From assembly GCF_025907915.1 (NCBI RefSeq), contig NZ_JAPAAF010000001.1:1-64000 (forward strand): DNA of 64,000 nucleotides, read 5' to 3'. Shown here piece by piece: positions 24,631 through 34,082 of this stretch; positions within the stretch are counted from its first letter, which is position 1, and every line of letters starts with the position of its first letter. This stretch comes from Gaoshiqia sediminis. Lineage in GTDB: Bacteria > Bacteroidota > Bacteroidia > Bacteroidales > Prolixibacteraceae. Both the position numbers and the translations under genes were made by a program. The notes under the pieces were generated by a model. It saw nothing but the letters and a program-made list of their open reading frames with translations. It had not been told where the DNA came from and searched no databases.

Positions 24631-24866
24631 GAGGAATGGCTTTTTGGCTTAATCTTTTCAATCAGTTTCGGGCAAAATTGGTCAAAATTTGAGGAAGGCT
24701 GAAGGCAGGTCTTTTATTGTAACAGAAAATAAACCGATTTGCAATAATTCGGGGCGGACATTGTTTTCGCCGAGTGCTTGTTTCTTTGTAATAAACCTTG
24801 TCATCTATTCCATTTGAATCCTTGCATTCCGGGTGGCTTGAGTTAGATTTTTAGGCAGATTCTAAG

Positions 24867-24874
24867 TATATTTG
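24867..24874 (+). promoter_or_regulatory. -7 box of the argH promoter
   Basis: TATATTTG fits TAnnTTTG perfectly, with TTAG (24843-24846) 20 bases upstream as a weak -33 element. Transcription would start about 10 bases before the argH ATG. No ARG box was recognised, so argH may not be under the same control as argR. Confidence 0.5.
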
Positions 24875-24891
24875 GCCAAAATTCTTTCAAA

Positions 24892-26223
24892 ATGAAACTT
24901 TGGGACAAGGGCTATTCCGTTAATAAACTTATTGAAGACTTTACCGTGGGCAAAGATCGCGAGCTGGATCTTTACCTGGCCAAATATGATGTGCTGGGTT
25001 CTATGGCCCACGCTACCATGTTGCAATCGATTGGTTTGCTGGAAAAGGATGAACTTGATAAATTGCTTGCTGAATTGAAGGTGATTTTTCAGTTGGCGGA
25101 GCAGGGTAGTTTTGTGATTGAGGACGGCATTGAAGATGTCCACTCCCAAGTCGAAACCATGCTTACCCGTAAGTTGGGCGATGTGGGAAAGAAAATTCAC
25201 AGCGGCCGTTCGCGGAACGACCAGGTTTTGCTCGACCTGAAATTGTTTGCCCGTAACGAAATCCGCGAGATTGTGGAGTTGGGAAGCAAGCTGTTTGATG
25301 TGCTGATTGCTCAGTCCGAAAAATATAAGGATTTTTTAATGCCCGGCTACACGCATTTGCAGGTGGCCATGCCTTCGTCGTTTGGCCTTTGGTTTAGCGC
25401 TTATGCTGAAAGTCTTGCCGACGATTACCTGCTGATGCAGGCAGCTTACCGCATTGTTAACCAAAATCCGTTGGGTTCGGCGGCTGGTTACGGCTCGTCT
25501 TTTCCCCTTAACCGGCAGATGACAACCGAACTGCTCGGCTTTGAACAAATGAACTACAATGTAATTTATGCGCAGATGGGGCGCGGTAAGATGGAGAAGT
25601 CTGTGGCTTTTGCCTTGTCGTCGGTAGCGGCAACTCTCTCGAAACTGGCTTACGACGTATGCTTGTTTATGAGCCAGAATTTTGGCTTTGTGTCCCTGCC
25701 CGATGAATTGACGACCGGCTCCAGCATAATGCCGCATAAGAAAAATCCCGATGTTTTTGAGCTGATGCGCTCACACTGCAATAAATTGCAGGCTATGCCA
25801 ACTCAGATTACGATGATGGTCAATAATCTGCCCAGTGGTTATTTTCGCGACCTGCAAATTGTGAAAGAAGTTTTTCTGCCTGCATTTCAGGATCTGAAGA
25901 ACTGTCTGGAAATAGCCATTTTTGCTCTTTCGGAAATTACTGTCAAAGCCGGTTTGCTGGACGACGACCGTTATAAATACGTATATAGCGTGGAGGATGT
26001 GAATCGTCTGGTGATGCAGGGTGTGCCTTTCCGGGATGCTTACAAGCAGGTGGGCATGAGTATTCAGTCGGGCAATTACCAGCCCGACCGTCGGATTGAG
26101 CATACGCATGCCGGAAGTCTTGGAAATTTGTGCTTGCCTGAAATAAGCGCAAAAATGGCTTCGGTGATTGCCTGTTTTGATTTCAGACGAACAGACGAGG
26201 CATTGAGTAAATTGCTGAAATAG
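24892..26223 (+). CDS. argH: argininosuccinate lyase
   Basis: ArgH splits argininosuccinate into arginine and fumarate, the last step of the pathway. The 443-residue fumarase/aspartase-superfamily protein has the signature GSSIMPHKKNPDVFELMR near 275, SGRSRNDQVLLDL near 104 and the segment LPGYTHLQ in the variant MPGYTHLQVAMPSS. The start follows the promoter by about 10 bases. It stands alone, 8 kb from argB, and the neighbouring genes on the right are glutamate synthase. Confidence 0.95.
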   Translation: MKLWDKGYSVNKLIEDFTVGKDRELDLYLAKYDVLGSMAHATMLQSIGLLEKDELDKLLAELKVIFQLAEQGSFVIEDGIEDVHSQVETMLTRKLGDVGKKIHSGRSRNDQVLLDLKLFARNEIREIVELGSKLFDVLIAQSEKYKDFLMPGYTHLQVAMPSSFGLWFSAYAESLADDYLLMQAAYRIVNQNPLGSAAGYGSSFPLNRQMTTELLGFEQMNYNVIYAQMGRGKMEKSVAFALSSVAATLSKLAYDVCLFMSQNFGFVSLPDELTTGSSIMPHKKNPDVFELMRSHCNKLQAMPTQITMMVNNLPSGYFRDLQIVKEVFLPAFQDLKNCLEIAIFALSEITVKAGLLDDDRYKYVYSVEDVNRLVMQGVPFRDAYKQVGMSIQSGNYQPDRRIEHTHAGSLGNLCLPEISAKMASVIACFDFRRTDEALSKLLK

Positions 26224-26542
26224 CGGCTTTTCTGTTAATAAAACGTTATCTTTGAAAGTTTGCTTTTTGGGGTAAAAAGTTCGCAGAAAAGTGTAAGTGC
26301 TTTGATTTCATTTGTTTGCAAAAAAGTATCCAAAAGGGAAAGTTTGAAATCATGTTGTCGAGCATCCTTTTTTGATGAAGAAATTGGGTAATATTCGATT
26401 TTTGGCTATTTTTGCTTTCACTTCGTAAGATTTTTGCGGGTTTTGCTTATAAATTTTAATCATCAATGATGAATTGGTGATGGATGTGGTGTCCTTGTTG
26501 GTCAGAACGGGACTTAGGTGAATAAAATATAAAAATGTATAG
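26224..26542. other. intergenic region upstream of gltB
   Basis: This 319-base AT-rich gap holds a good -7 motif TATCTTTG at 26247-26254, which would give a leader of about 280 bases. CATCAATGATG near 26460 is a small palindrome close to the start. No known riboswitch was recognised. Confidence 0.45.
26247..26254 (+). promoter_or_regulatory. candidate -7 box upstream of gltB
   Basis: TATCTTTG is an exact TAnnTTTG match. The -33 element is weak and the distance to gltB is long, so another promoter nearer the gene may exist. Confidence 0.35.
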
Positions 26543-29500
26543 ATGATGCAATTTAGATTTCCAAAAGCGCAGGGGATGTACGACTCTGCCAATGAGCATG
26601 ACAATTGTGGGATTGGCTTCGTGGCTCATATCAAGGGGCAAGCGTCTCACGACATTGTCCAACGCGGGCTAAAAGTGCTCGAAAACCTCGATCACCGCGG
26701 TGCTACCAGTGCTGATAATGCAACCGGCGACGGAGCCGGAATCCTCATGCAAATTCCGCATGAATATTTTAAAACGGTCGCTAAAATAGACCTGCCCGAT
26801 GCCGGAAAGTACGGTACAGGGTTGATATTTTTGCCTCGTCATGCTGCTGAAGCTGACATTTGCCTGGATATTCTGACCAAACATATCAAGGAAGAAGGTC
26901 TCGAACTGATTGCTTTCCGCGATGTTCCTGTTGACGGTTCTGCCCCCGGCGAAATCGCTAAGCGCACCGAGCCCGTCATTAAGCAGGTTTTTGTTAAGGC
27001 CGATCTGGAACCGGAAGCCTTGGAGCGTAAACTGTACATTGTCCGCAAGCTAACGGAACATGCTATTGTAAAATCAGGTTTGGAGCACAAAGAAGCTTTC
27101 TATCAACCTAGCTTCTCTTCCCGAACCATTGTATATAAAGGAATGCTTACGCCTGCGCAGCTGGGTGAGTATTTCAAAGATCTGCAACACGAAAAATGTA
27201 AGTCAGCGATTGCCTTGGTACACTCGCGTTTCAGTACCAATACTTTCCCAACCTGGGACTTGGCGCAACCTTTCCGCTTTCTGGCTCACAACGGCGAGAT
27301 CAACACCGTGAAAGGGAACCGCAAATGGATGCAGGCCCGCGAGGCCCTTCTGAAATCAGAAGTTTTTGGCGAAGATCTGAAAAAATTGTTGCCGGTAATT
27401 GAAGATGGAAAATCCGACTCGGCTTCGTTTGATAACGTGCTGGAATTCCTGCACCTGACCGGACGTTCGATGCACCATGCCCTGTGTATGATGATCCCCG
27501 AATCGTTCAACGAGAAAAACCCGATTCCGGAAAGCCTGAAAGCCTTCTACGAATACCATTCAACGATTATGGAACCGTGGGATGGTCCGGCTTCGATGGT
27601 ATTTTCGGATGGCCGCTACATTGGCGGTACGCTCGACCGGAACGGCCTGCGCCCTTCCCGCTACGTTATCACCAAAAACGACCTGGTGATCATGGGCTCC
27701 GAAGTGGGCGTTCAACAATTTGCTCCCGAAGAAATTAAAGAAAAAGGACGTTTGCGCCCGGGTAAAATCATGCTCATTGATACCAAATTGGGTATCATTA
27801 TTCCCGACGATGAGGTGAAAGCCGAATTGAGCAAACGCAATCCATACGAAATGTGGTTGAAAGAAAACCGCATGCGCATGAAAGATATTAAAGTGAAAAA
27901 GCGGGTACCCTCGGAAGTGGAAGAATTTGAAACACTTTCCAAAGTGTTCAGCTATTCCAAGGAAGATATGTACGAGATCATTCAGGGAATGGCGGCAACG
28001 GCAGCCGAACCAACCAGCTCGATGGGGAACGATACCCCGCTGGCTGTGTTCTCGCACCAACCGCAACGCTTTTTTAACTATTTCAAACAAATGTTTGCCC
28101 AGGTAACCAATCCGGCCATCGACCCCATTCGTGAAGGATTGGTAATGTCGCTGACCAACTATATCGGTTCCCTGCATTCAAACATCCTGACTGAAAGTCC
28201 CGAGCACTGCAAGCTGATTAAGTTTGACAGTCCGCTGATTACCAATACCGACCTGGGGAAAATTAAGGACCTGAAAGATGAAATGTTCAGCCATCAAACC
28301 ATTCCGATGGTTTTCCCGGTGAAAGAGGGAGAGGCTGGCTTCATCAAAGCGTTTGAGGCCATGCTCGAAATGGCCGAAAAAGCGGTGGATGAACAAAAGA
28401 ATTTCATCATCCTGTCCGACCGGGGCGTGGATGCCGAAACAGCACCGTTCCCATCCCTGCTGGCGGTGTCGGCTGTTCACCATCATCTGATTGAGAAAAA
28501 GAAACGCATGCAGGTGGGAATCATTGTGGAAACGGCCGAAGCCCGCGAGGTGAACCATTTTGCCTTGTTGCTTGGTTACGGCGCCAGCGTGATCAACCCC
28601 TATATGGCTTTTGCCGCTGTCGATTACCTGGTGAAAGAAGGTAAAATTGAGCTGGAGTACAAAGAAGCGCGCAAAAACTACATCAAGGCGGTTGACAAAG
28701 GCTTGCTGAAAATCATGTCGAAAATGGGTATCTCCACGCTGCGTTCCTACCACGGGGCTCAGATGTTCGAAGCCATGGGCGTTAGCCGCGACTTGATTGC
28801 CAAATATTTCACCGGCACCACCTCGCGACTGAGTGGTATTGGTTTGAGTGAGATTGCCGAAGAATACAAGCGCCTGCACGAGGCAGCCTATAAAACAGTA
28901 GCTACTCCTGAATTTTTCCGTTTTGAAAACTCGGGTACTTATGCCTGGAGGAAATATGGCGAACATCACGCCTGGAACCCCGAGGCAATCGGTCTGTTGC
29001 AGTGGGCTACCCGCACAAACGATTACAATAAATACAAAGAATACAGTAACCTGGTTCAGCAAGATAACCGCAAACCCGGCTTTATCCGGGGTTGTTTCAG
29101 GTTCAAAAAGAACCCGATCCCGCTGGATCAGGTAGAACCGGTTGATAATATCATGAAGCGCTTCGTGACCGGCGCCATGTCGTATGGCTCCATCAGTAAA
29201 GAAGCACATGAAACGCTGGCGATGGCCATGAATACGATTGGCGGACGCAGCAATACCGGAGAGGGTGGTGAAGACCCCGAACGTTTCGGAACGCTGAAAC
29301 AAAGCGCGATCAAACAAATTGCCTCAGGTCGTTTTGGGGTAACCAACAACTACCTGACCAATGCCCACGAACTTCAGATTAAGGTTTGTCAGGGTGCAAA
29401 ACCCGGTGAGGGAGGACAGTTGCCAGGTTTCAAAGTCAATAAAATTATTGCAAAAACCCGTAACTCCACACCAGGTATTACACTGATTTCACCTCCGCCG

Positions 29501-31066
29501 CACCACGATATTTACTCGATTGAAGACTTGGCGCAGTTGATTTACGACCTGAAAGTAACGAATCCCAAAGCCAAAGTTTCAGTGAAACTGGTTGCTGAAG
29601 CAGGTGTAGGTACCGTTGCTGCCGGTGTGGCCAAAGCCTATTCCGACCTGATTATCATTTCGGGCGGTGAAGGCGGAACCGGTGCGAGCCCGGCAAGCTC
29701 CATCAAACACGCCGGTTTGCCGGTTGAAATGGGGATTGCTGAAACCCAGCAAACCTTGGTGATGAACAACCTGCGCGGTCGTGTAAAATTACAGGTGGAC
29801 GGTCAGCTGAAAAATGGTCGCGACGTAGTTACCCTGGCTTGTATGGGTGGCGAAGAGTTTGGTTTCTCTACATCTGCCCTGATCGTGATGGGATGTATCA
29901 TGATGAGGAAATGTCACCTGAATACCTGCCCGGCCGGTATAGCCACTCAGGATGAAAACCTGAGGAAGCGTTTCATCGGGAAAACCGAATTTGTTATCAA
30001 CTTCTTCCGTTTTATTGCCGAAGAAGTCCGGGAGTGTATGGCCGAAATGGGTATCAGCAAATTTGACGATTTGGTAGGCCGCACTGACCTGCTCGAAGTT
30101 GACCCGGAAGTGGGCAACTGGAAAATGAAAAATATCGACTTCTCGCAAATCCTGTATTTGCCGAAAGAAGCTAAAGAATACGATATCTATAACACGTATC
30201 CAAACCTGAAATCGATTGAGGACCATCTGGATCATAAGTTAATCCTGGATGCCGGCAAAGCGATCAAAGGCAAGGAGAAGGTTTGGATTTCTCATCCGAT
30301 CATTAATACCGACCGTACGATTGGAGCCATGTTGTCGGGCGAGATTTCAAAACGCTACGGCGAAGAAGCCCTGCCGGAGGACACCATCAACTGCACTTTT
30401 AAAGGCACTGCGGGACAAAGTTTTGGCGCCTTCATGGTGAAGGGGATTACGTTCCGCCTGGAAGGAGATGCCAATGACTATATCGGGAAAGGTTTATCGG
30501 GCGGTAAAATCATCGTGGTCCCGCCAGTCGGTTCAACGTTCAAACCCGAAGAGAACATCATTATTGGAAATACCACTTTCTATGGTGCTACCAATGGCGA
30601 AGGATATATCCGCGGGGTAGCCGGCGAGCGTTTCTGTGTGCGTAACTCGGGTGCCAAAACGGTAGTTGAAGGCACCGGCGACCACTGTTGCGAGTACATG
30701 ACCGGCGGACGCGTTGTGGTGCTCGGAAAAACAGGCCGTAACTTTGCTGCCGGTATGAGTGGCGGTATTGCTTATGTGCTCGATGTTGACGGCAATTTCG
30801 ACTACTATTGTAACAAAGGGCTGGTTGAGCTTTCTCCGGTTGAGGATAAGGCGGATGTGGACGAGTTGCAGAAAATGATCAGTAAACACTTGCTATATAC
30901 GCAAAGTTCTTTGGCGGCAACCATTCTGACAAACTGGGAAGAATACCTGCCGAAATTCGTGAAAGTCATTCCGTTCGAATACAAAAAAGTATTGGAGGAA
31001 ATAAAACTTCGGGAGATTGAGCGTAAACTTCAGTTGACTGAAGACGACCCAAGACGACACGAATAG
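26543..31066 (+). CDS. gltB: glutamate synthase large subunit
   Basis: GltB takes glutamine and 2-oxoglutarate and yields two glutamate with electrons from GltD. The 1507-residue protein has the expected order. First comes a glutaminase domain whose catalytic Cys22 (HDNCGIGFVAH) becomes the N-terminus after removal of a short propeptide. A central linker follows, then the FMN-binding synthase domain with GGEGGTGASP and the 3Fe-4S cysteines in GCIMMRKCHLNTCPAG, and last the C-terminal GXGXG beta-helix domain. It is 45 bases upstream of gltD. It supplies the glutamate for the arginine and proline pathways at 2-17 kb. Confidence 0.96.
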   Translation: MMQFRFPKAQGMYDSANEHDNCGIGFVAHIKGQASHDIVQRGLKVLENLDHRGATSADNATGDGAGILMQIPHEYFKTVAKIDLPDAGKYGTGLIFLPRHAAEADICLDILTKHIKEEGLELIAFRDVPVDGSAPGEIAKRTEPVIKQVFVKADLEPEALERKLYIVRKLTEHAIVKSGLEHKEAFYQPSFSSRTIVYKGMLTPAQLGEYFKDLQHEKCKSAIALVHSRFSTNTFPTWDLAQPFRFLAHNGEINTVKGNRKWMQAREALLKSEVFGEDLKKLLPVIEDGKSDSASFDNVLEFLHLTGRSMHHALCMMIPESFNEKNPIPESLKAFYEYHSTIMEPWDGPASMVFSDGRYIGGTLDRNGLRPSRYVITKNDLVIMGSEVGVQQFAPEEIKEKGRLRPGKIMLIDTKLGIIIPDDEVKAELSKRNPYEMWLKENRMRMKDIKVKKRVPSEVEEFETLSKVFSYSKEDMYEIIQGMAATAAEPTSSMGNDTPLAVFSHQPQRFFNYFKQMFAQVTNPAIDPIREGLVMSLTNYIGSLHSNILTESPEHCKLIKFDSPLITNTDLGKIKDLKDEMFSHQTIPMVFPVKEGEAGFIKAFEAMLEMAEKAVDEQKNFIILSDRGVDAETAPFPSLLAVSAVHHHLIEKKKRMQVGIIVETAEAREVNHFALLLGYGASVINPYMAFAAVDYLVKEGKIELEYKEARKNYIKAVDKGLLKIMSKMGISTLRSYHGAQMFEAMGVSRDLIAKYFTGTTSRLSGIGLSEIAEEYKRLHEAAYKTVATPEFFRFENSGTYAWRKYGEHHAWNPEAIGLLQWATRTNDYNKYKEYSNLVQQDNRKPGFIRGCFRFKKNPIPLDQVEPVDNIMKRFVTGAMSYGSISKEAHETLAMAMNTIGGRSNTGEGGEDPERFGTLKQSAIKQIASGRFGVTNNYLTNAHELQIKVCQGAKPGEGGQLPGFKVNKIIAKTRNSTPGITLISPPPHHDIYSIEDLAQLIYDLKVTNPKAKVSVKLVAEAGVGTVAAGVAKAYSDLIIISGGEGGTGASPASSIKHAGLPVEMGIAETQQTLVMNNLRGRVKLQVDGQLKNGRDVVTLACMGGEEFGFSTSALIVMGCIMMRKCHLNTCPAGIATQDENLRKRFIGKTEFVINFFRFIAEEVRECMAEMGISKFDDLVGRTDLLEVDPEVGNWKMKNIDFSQILYLPKEAKEYDIYNTYPNLKSIEDHLDHKLILDAGKAIKGKEKVWISHPIINTDRTIGAMLSGEISKRYGEEALPEDTINCTFKGTAGQSFGAFMVKGITFRLEGDANDYIGKGLSGGKIIVVPPVGSTFKPEENIIIGNTTFYGATNGEGYIRGVAGERFCVRNSGAKTVVEGTGDHCCEYMTGGRVVVLGKTGRNFAAGMSGGIAYVLDVDGNFDYYCNKGLVELSPVEDKADVDELQKMISKHLLYTQSSLAATILTNWEEYLPKFVKVIPFEYKKVLEEIKLREIERKLQLTEDDPRRHE

Positions 31067-31110
31067 TACCAAAAAACCAGTTGAAACAATAGAAAAAGAT
31101 TTAGAAGATT

Positions 31111-32538
31111 ATGGCAGATCCAAGAGGTTTTATGAAAGTAGTCCGCAAGGAAAGCGGCTACCGGCCTTTAAATGAAAGAATATATGATTACGGGGAAGTA
31201 GAACAGACCCTGAACGAGGACGACAGAAGATTGCAGGCTTCACGTTGCATGGATTGCGGTGTGCCATTCTGCCACTGGGGGTGCCCGGTGGGGAGCAAAA
31301 TCCCCGAATGGCAGGATGCGCTTTTCCACAAAGAAGACCGCGAAGCATACGAAATCCTTCACTCAACCAACAGCTTTCCCGAGTTTACCGGGCGTGTGTG
31401 TCCCGCACCCTGCGAAAAAGCTTGCGTGCTGAACATCCACAATGAGCCGGTGACCATTCGTGAAAACGAATGTGCCACTGTGGAACGGGCATTCGAGAAC
31501 GGTTACATCCTGCCCAACCCGCCCAAAGTGCGCACCGGCAAAAAAGTGGCTGTTATCGGTTCCGGTCCTGCCGGACTGTCGGCTGCCGACCTGCTGAACC
31601 GTGCAGGACATACCGTTACTGTTTTCGAAAAAAACGATGCCATTGGCGGCTTGTTACGCTACGGTATTCCCGATTTCAAATTGAATAAGGGAGTGATCGA
31701 CCGTCGTTTGGCCATCTTCGAAGCCGAAGGGATGATCCTGAAAACCAACGTGAATGTTGGAGTGGATGTAACCCGGGAGGAATTGATGGCAGAATACGAT
31801 GCGATCGTACTGGCGATGGGGGCGGAACAACCCCGCGACCTCGGCGTGGAAGGCCGCGAACTGAAAGGCGTTTACTTTGCCATGGATTTTCTAACCCAGC
31901 AAAATAAGGTGGTAGCTGGCCAGAAAATTGCCGACGATGCACGCTTGCTGGCCGAAGGAAAACATGTGTTGGTGATTGGTGGTGGAGATACCGGTTCCGA
32001 CTGTGTGGGAACATCCATCCGCCAGAAAGCTGCCAGCGTGACGCAAATCGAGATTATGCCCAAGCCGCCGGTTGAGCGCGAAGATAATAATCCGTGGCCG
32101 TACTGGCCCAACACGCTGCGTACTTCCAGCTCACACCTGGAAGGTTGCGAACGTCGTTGGGCGCTGACAACCAAACGCCTGATTGGTGAAAACGGAGTGG
32201 TAAAACAAGCCGAAATCGCCCAGGTGAAATGGGAAAAAGATGAGAAAGGCCGCTGGATTATGGAAGAAATTCCAGGTACAGAGGAAATTATCAAAGCTGA
32301 CCTGGTGCTGCTGTCGATGGGTTTCACCCAGCCGGTACATGTTGGATTATTGGATGAGCTGGGTGTGGAATACGATGCCCGTGGCAATGTGAAGGTGAAC
32401 CAGAAAAAACAATGCTCGGTGGATAAAGTTTTTGCTGCCGGCGATGTGGAACGGGGAGCCAGTCTGGTGGTACATGCCATTGAAGCAGGCAAGGTTGCCG
32501 CCGCTCATGTCCACAGTTTCCTGAATGTGAACAAATAG
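31111..32538 (+). CDS. gltD: glutamate synthase small subunit
   Basis: GltD is the FAD flavoprotein that passes electrons from NAD(P)H to GltB. The 475 residues include an N-terminal double-cluster domain with Cys groups CMDCGVPFCHWGCP (about 47-60) and CPAPCEKAC, which bind two 4Fe-4S clusters. The FAD site VAVIGSGPAGLSAADLL and the NAD(P)H site HVLVIGGGDTGSD follow. It lies 45 bases after gltB and ends 26 bases before a clear terminator. Confidence 0.95.
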   Translation: MADPRGFMKVVRKESGYRPLNERIYDYGEVEQTLNEDDRRLQASRCMDCGVPFCHWGCPVGSKIPEWQDALFHKEDREAYEILHSTNSFPEFTGRVCPAPCEKACVLNIHNEPVTIRENECATVERAFENGYILPNPPKVRTGKKVAVIGSGPAGLSAADLLNRAGHTVTVFEKNDAIGGLLRYGIPDFKLNKGVIDRRLAIFEAEGMILKTNVNVGVDVTREELMAEYDAIVLAMGAEQPRDLGVEGRELKGVYFAMDFLTQQNKVVAGQKIADDARLLAEGKHVLVIGGGDTGSDCVGTSIRQKAASVTQIEIMPKPPVEREDNNPWPYWPNTLRTSSSHLEGCERRWALTTKRLIGENGVVKQAEIAQVKWEKDEKGRWIMEEIPGTEEIIKADLVLLSMGFTQPVHVGLLDELGVEYDARGNVKVNQKKQCSVDKVFAAGDVERGASLVVHAIEAGKVAAAHVHSFLNVNK

Positions 32539-32564
32539 TTTTTTAGCATAACAAATTGATTTCT

Positions 32565-32593
32565 AAAAGTCCCGCTTCGGTGGGACTTTTTTT
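32565..32593 (+). terminator. terminator of gltBD
   Basis: AAAAGTCCC and GGGACTTTT form a 9-bp stem around an 8-base loop, followed by further T. The position 26 bases after gltD supports it. Confidence 0.85.
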
Positions 32594-32648
32594 CGTCTAT
32601 TAACGAAATGAAAACTGGTATCAGTCAAACCGGCCTCAGCGTAACATC

Positions 32649-32669
32649 ATGCTGAACTTGTTTCAGCAT
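32649..32669. repeat. ATGCTGAA...TTCAGCAT hairpin, copy 1
   Basis: A perfect 8-bp stem with a 5-base loop (CTTGT). An identical 21-base copy lies at 54401-54421, and the flanking bases TCATGCTG and CAGCATNTG are shared too. It is a small dispersed repeat. Confidence 0.7.
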
Positions 32670-32725
32670 CTGTGCAGGAAATAGACACTGATCCGGCAGT
32701 TGCCGGAAGGGTGGCCGAAGCAATA

Positions 32726-33772
32726 CTAGAGTTCCAGCCCCTCCAGCAAGTTCAGATATATCTGAAATCCCTGTTCTATTTCCGAAAGCAGGATATACTC
32801 GTCAGCAGTATGCGAACGGGCGCTGTCGCCTGGCCCTATTTTGATGGAAGGGAAAGGCATCACTGCCTGGTCGGAGGTGGTTGGAGATCCGTAATACGAA
32901 AGGCCCAGTTCAAGCCCCCGTTTCACGATGGGATGGCTCACCGGAATCCCCGAGGAGTTGAGTTTAAACGAGCGGGCTTTCACTTCCGAATTCAGTAACT
33001 GGCTGATGATTTCAAAAGCCTGTTGATTGGAATAGTGTTCGTTGGTGCGTACATCCACCACAAAGGTGCAGGTGTCGGGCACTACGTTGTGCTGGTAACC
33101 GGCATTGATCTGGGTGACCGAAAGTTTTACGGCCCCAAGCACTTCCGATACGTTTTCAAATTGGTAATCACGTATGCGCTGAATGTCGTCAATAGCCTTG
33201 TAGAGCGCATTTTCGCCTTCGTTGCGGGCGGCATGGCCTGCCTTGCCATGCGCGGTGCAATCCAGCACCATCAGTCCTTTTTCGGCGATGGCCATTTGCA
33301 TTTGGGTAGGTTCGCCCACCAGGGCCAGGTCAACCGGGCCAAATTCGCCGATTAAACTTTCCATGCCGTTGGCGCCCGAAATTTCTTCTTCGGCCGATGC
33401 GGCATAAATCAGGTTGAAGGGTAAATCAACCTGTTCATTCAGCCGGATAAAAACGGCCATCAGCGTAACCAGCGAAGCCCCGGCATCGTTGCTGCCCAGG
33501 CCGGTCAGCTTATCGCCTTCCAATTCGGCCCCAAACGGATCTTTTGTCCAGTTGTTCGCAGGCTTTACCGTGTCGATGTGCGAATTCAGCAATACGACAG
33601 GCTTGCCCTCTTGCCAGTATGCATTTTTTGCCCAGGTGTTGTTGTTCTTCACCATAAACGGAATTCCTTTTGCGCTCAGGAGGTTGCGGACCAGTGCGGC
33701 AACCGCGTCTTCTTCGCGGCTGATCGAAGGCGTTTGGATCATTTGCCGCAGCAGTTGTATATATTCTTTCAT
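32726..33772 (-). CDS. M20 family deacylase, probable N-acylcitrulline/ornithine deacylase
   Basis: This 348-residue zinc amidohydrolase of the ArgE/DapE/ACY1 type has the metal ligands in order: His65 and Asp67 (NSHIDTV), Asp96 (GLGSNDAG), Glu128-Glu130 (SAEEEISG, base and ligand), Glu154 (GEPT) and a His in GDSARSHTADEY near the end. The start ATG at 33772 (MKEYIQLLRQ) is preferred over one seven codons upstream. The succinylated arginine pathway makes N-acylcitrulline, and the window has no argJ, so this is the obvious candidate for removing the acyl group before argG. That assignment is by context. Confidence 0.82.
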   Translation of the reverse strand: MKEYIQLLRQMIQTPSISREEDAVAALVRNLLSAKGIPFMVKNNNTWAKNAYWQEGKPVVLLNSHIDTVKPANNWTKDPFGAELEGDKLTGLGSNDAGASLVTLMAVFIRLNEQVDLPFNLIYAASAEEEISGANGMESLIGEFGPVDLALVGEPTQMQMAIAEKGLMVLDCTAHGKAGHAARNEGENALYKAIDDIQRIRDYQFENVSEVLGAVKLSVTQINAGYQHNVVPDTCTFVVDVRTNEHYSNQQAFEIISQLLNSEVKARSFKLNSSGIPVSHPIVKRGLELGLSYYGSPTTSDQAVMPFPSIKIGPGDSARSHTADEYILLSEIEQGFQIYLNLLEGLEL

Positions 33773-34023
33773 GGTTTCGTATTCGTGTAACAAATGTAGT
33801 AATGTTTGCCAAAGAAACAGTTTTCACCGACATCCCGGAAATTTCACCCCATTAAATCCTTGTTACAAAAAATCAGACGGGGTCTTATTCGTTTCGTGGT
33901 GGAAAAAAGCAGTCGGGAAACTATTAATTTTCCTCTTTCGTTTGGGATAAAGTCGTAAATTGTTGAAATTTGATTTTGCTAAAATTCAATTCGTTAAAAG
34001 AAGGGTGGCATTTGTAAAAAAAC

Positions 34024-34031
34024 TATATTTG
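34024..34031 (+). promoter_or_regulatory. -7 box upstream of speA
   Basis: TATATTTG is an exact TAnnTTTG match, 51 bases before the speA ATG. A TTTG at 34011 is too near to be its -33 element. The gap 33773-34082 holds nothing else that I recognise. Confidence 0.4.
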
Positions 34032-34082
34032 GCGTTCCAAAAAAATCAACCCTGTTTTAAATCAGATTATTGTTATTGAAGA

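Noticed and set aside
24836-24860. ARG box upstream of argH
   Set aside because: TGAAT and ATTC halves occur near 24820-24836, but with a 6-base gap containing G and C instead of four A/T, so the spacing is wrong.
28178-29317. 379-codon antisense frame inside gltB
   Set aside because: A shadow of the GC-rich third-position pattern of gltB; gltB itself is certain.
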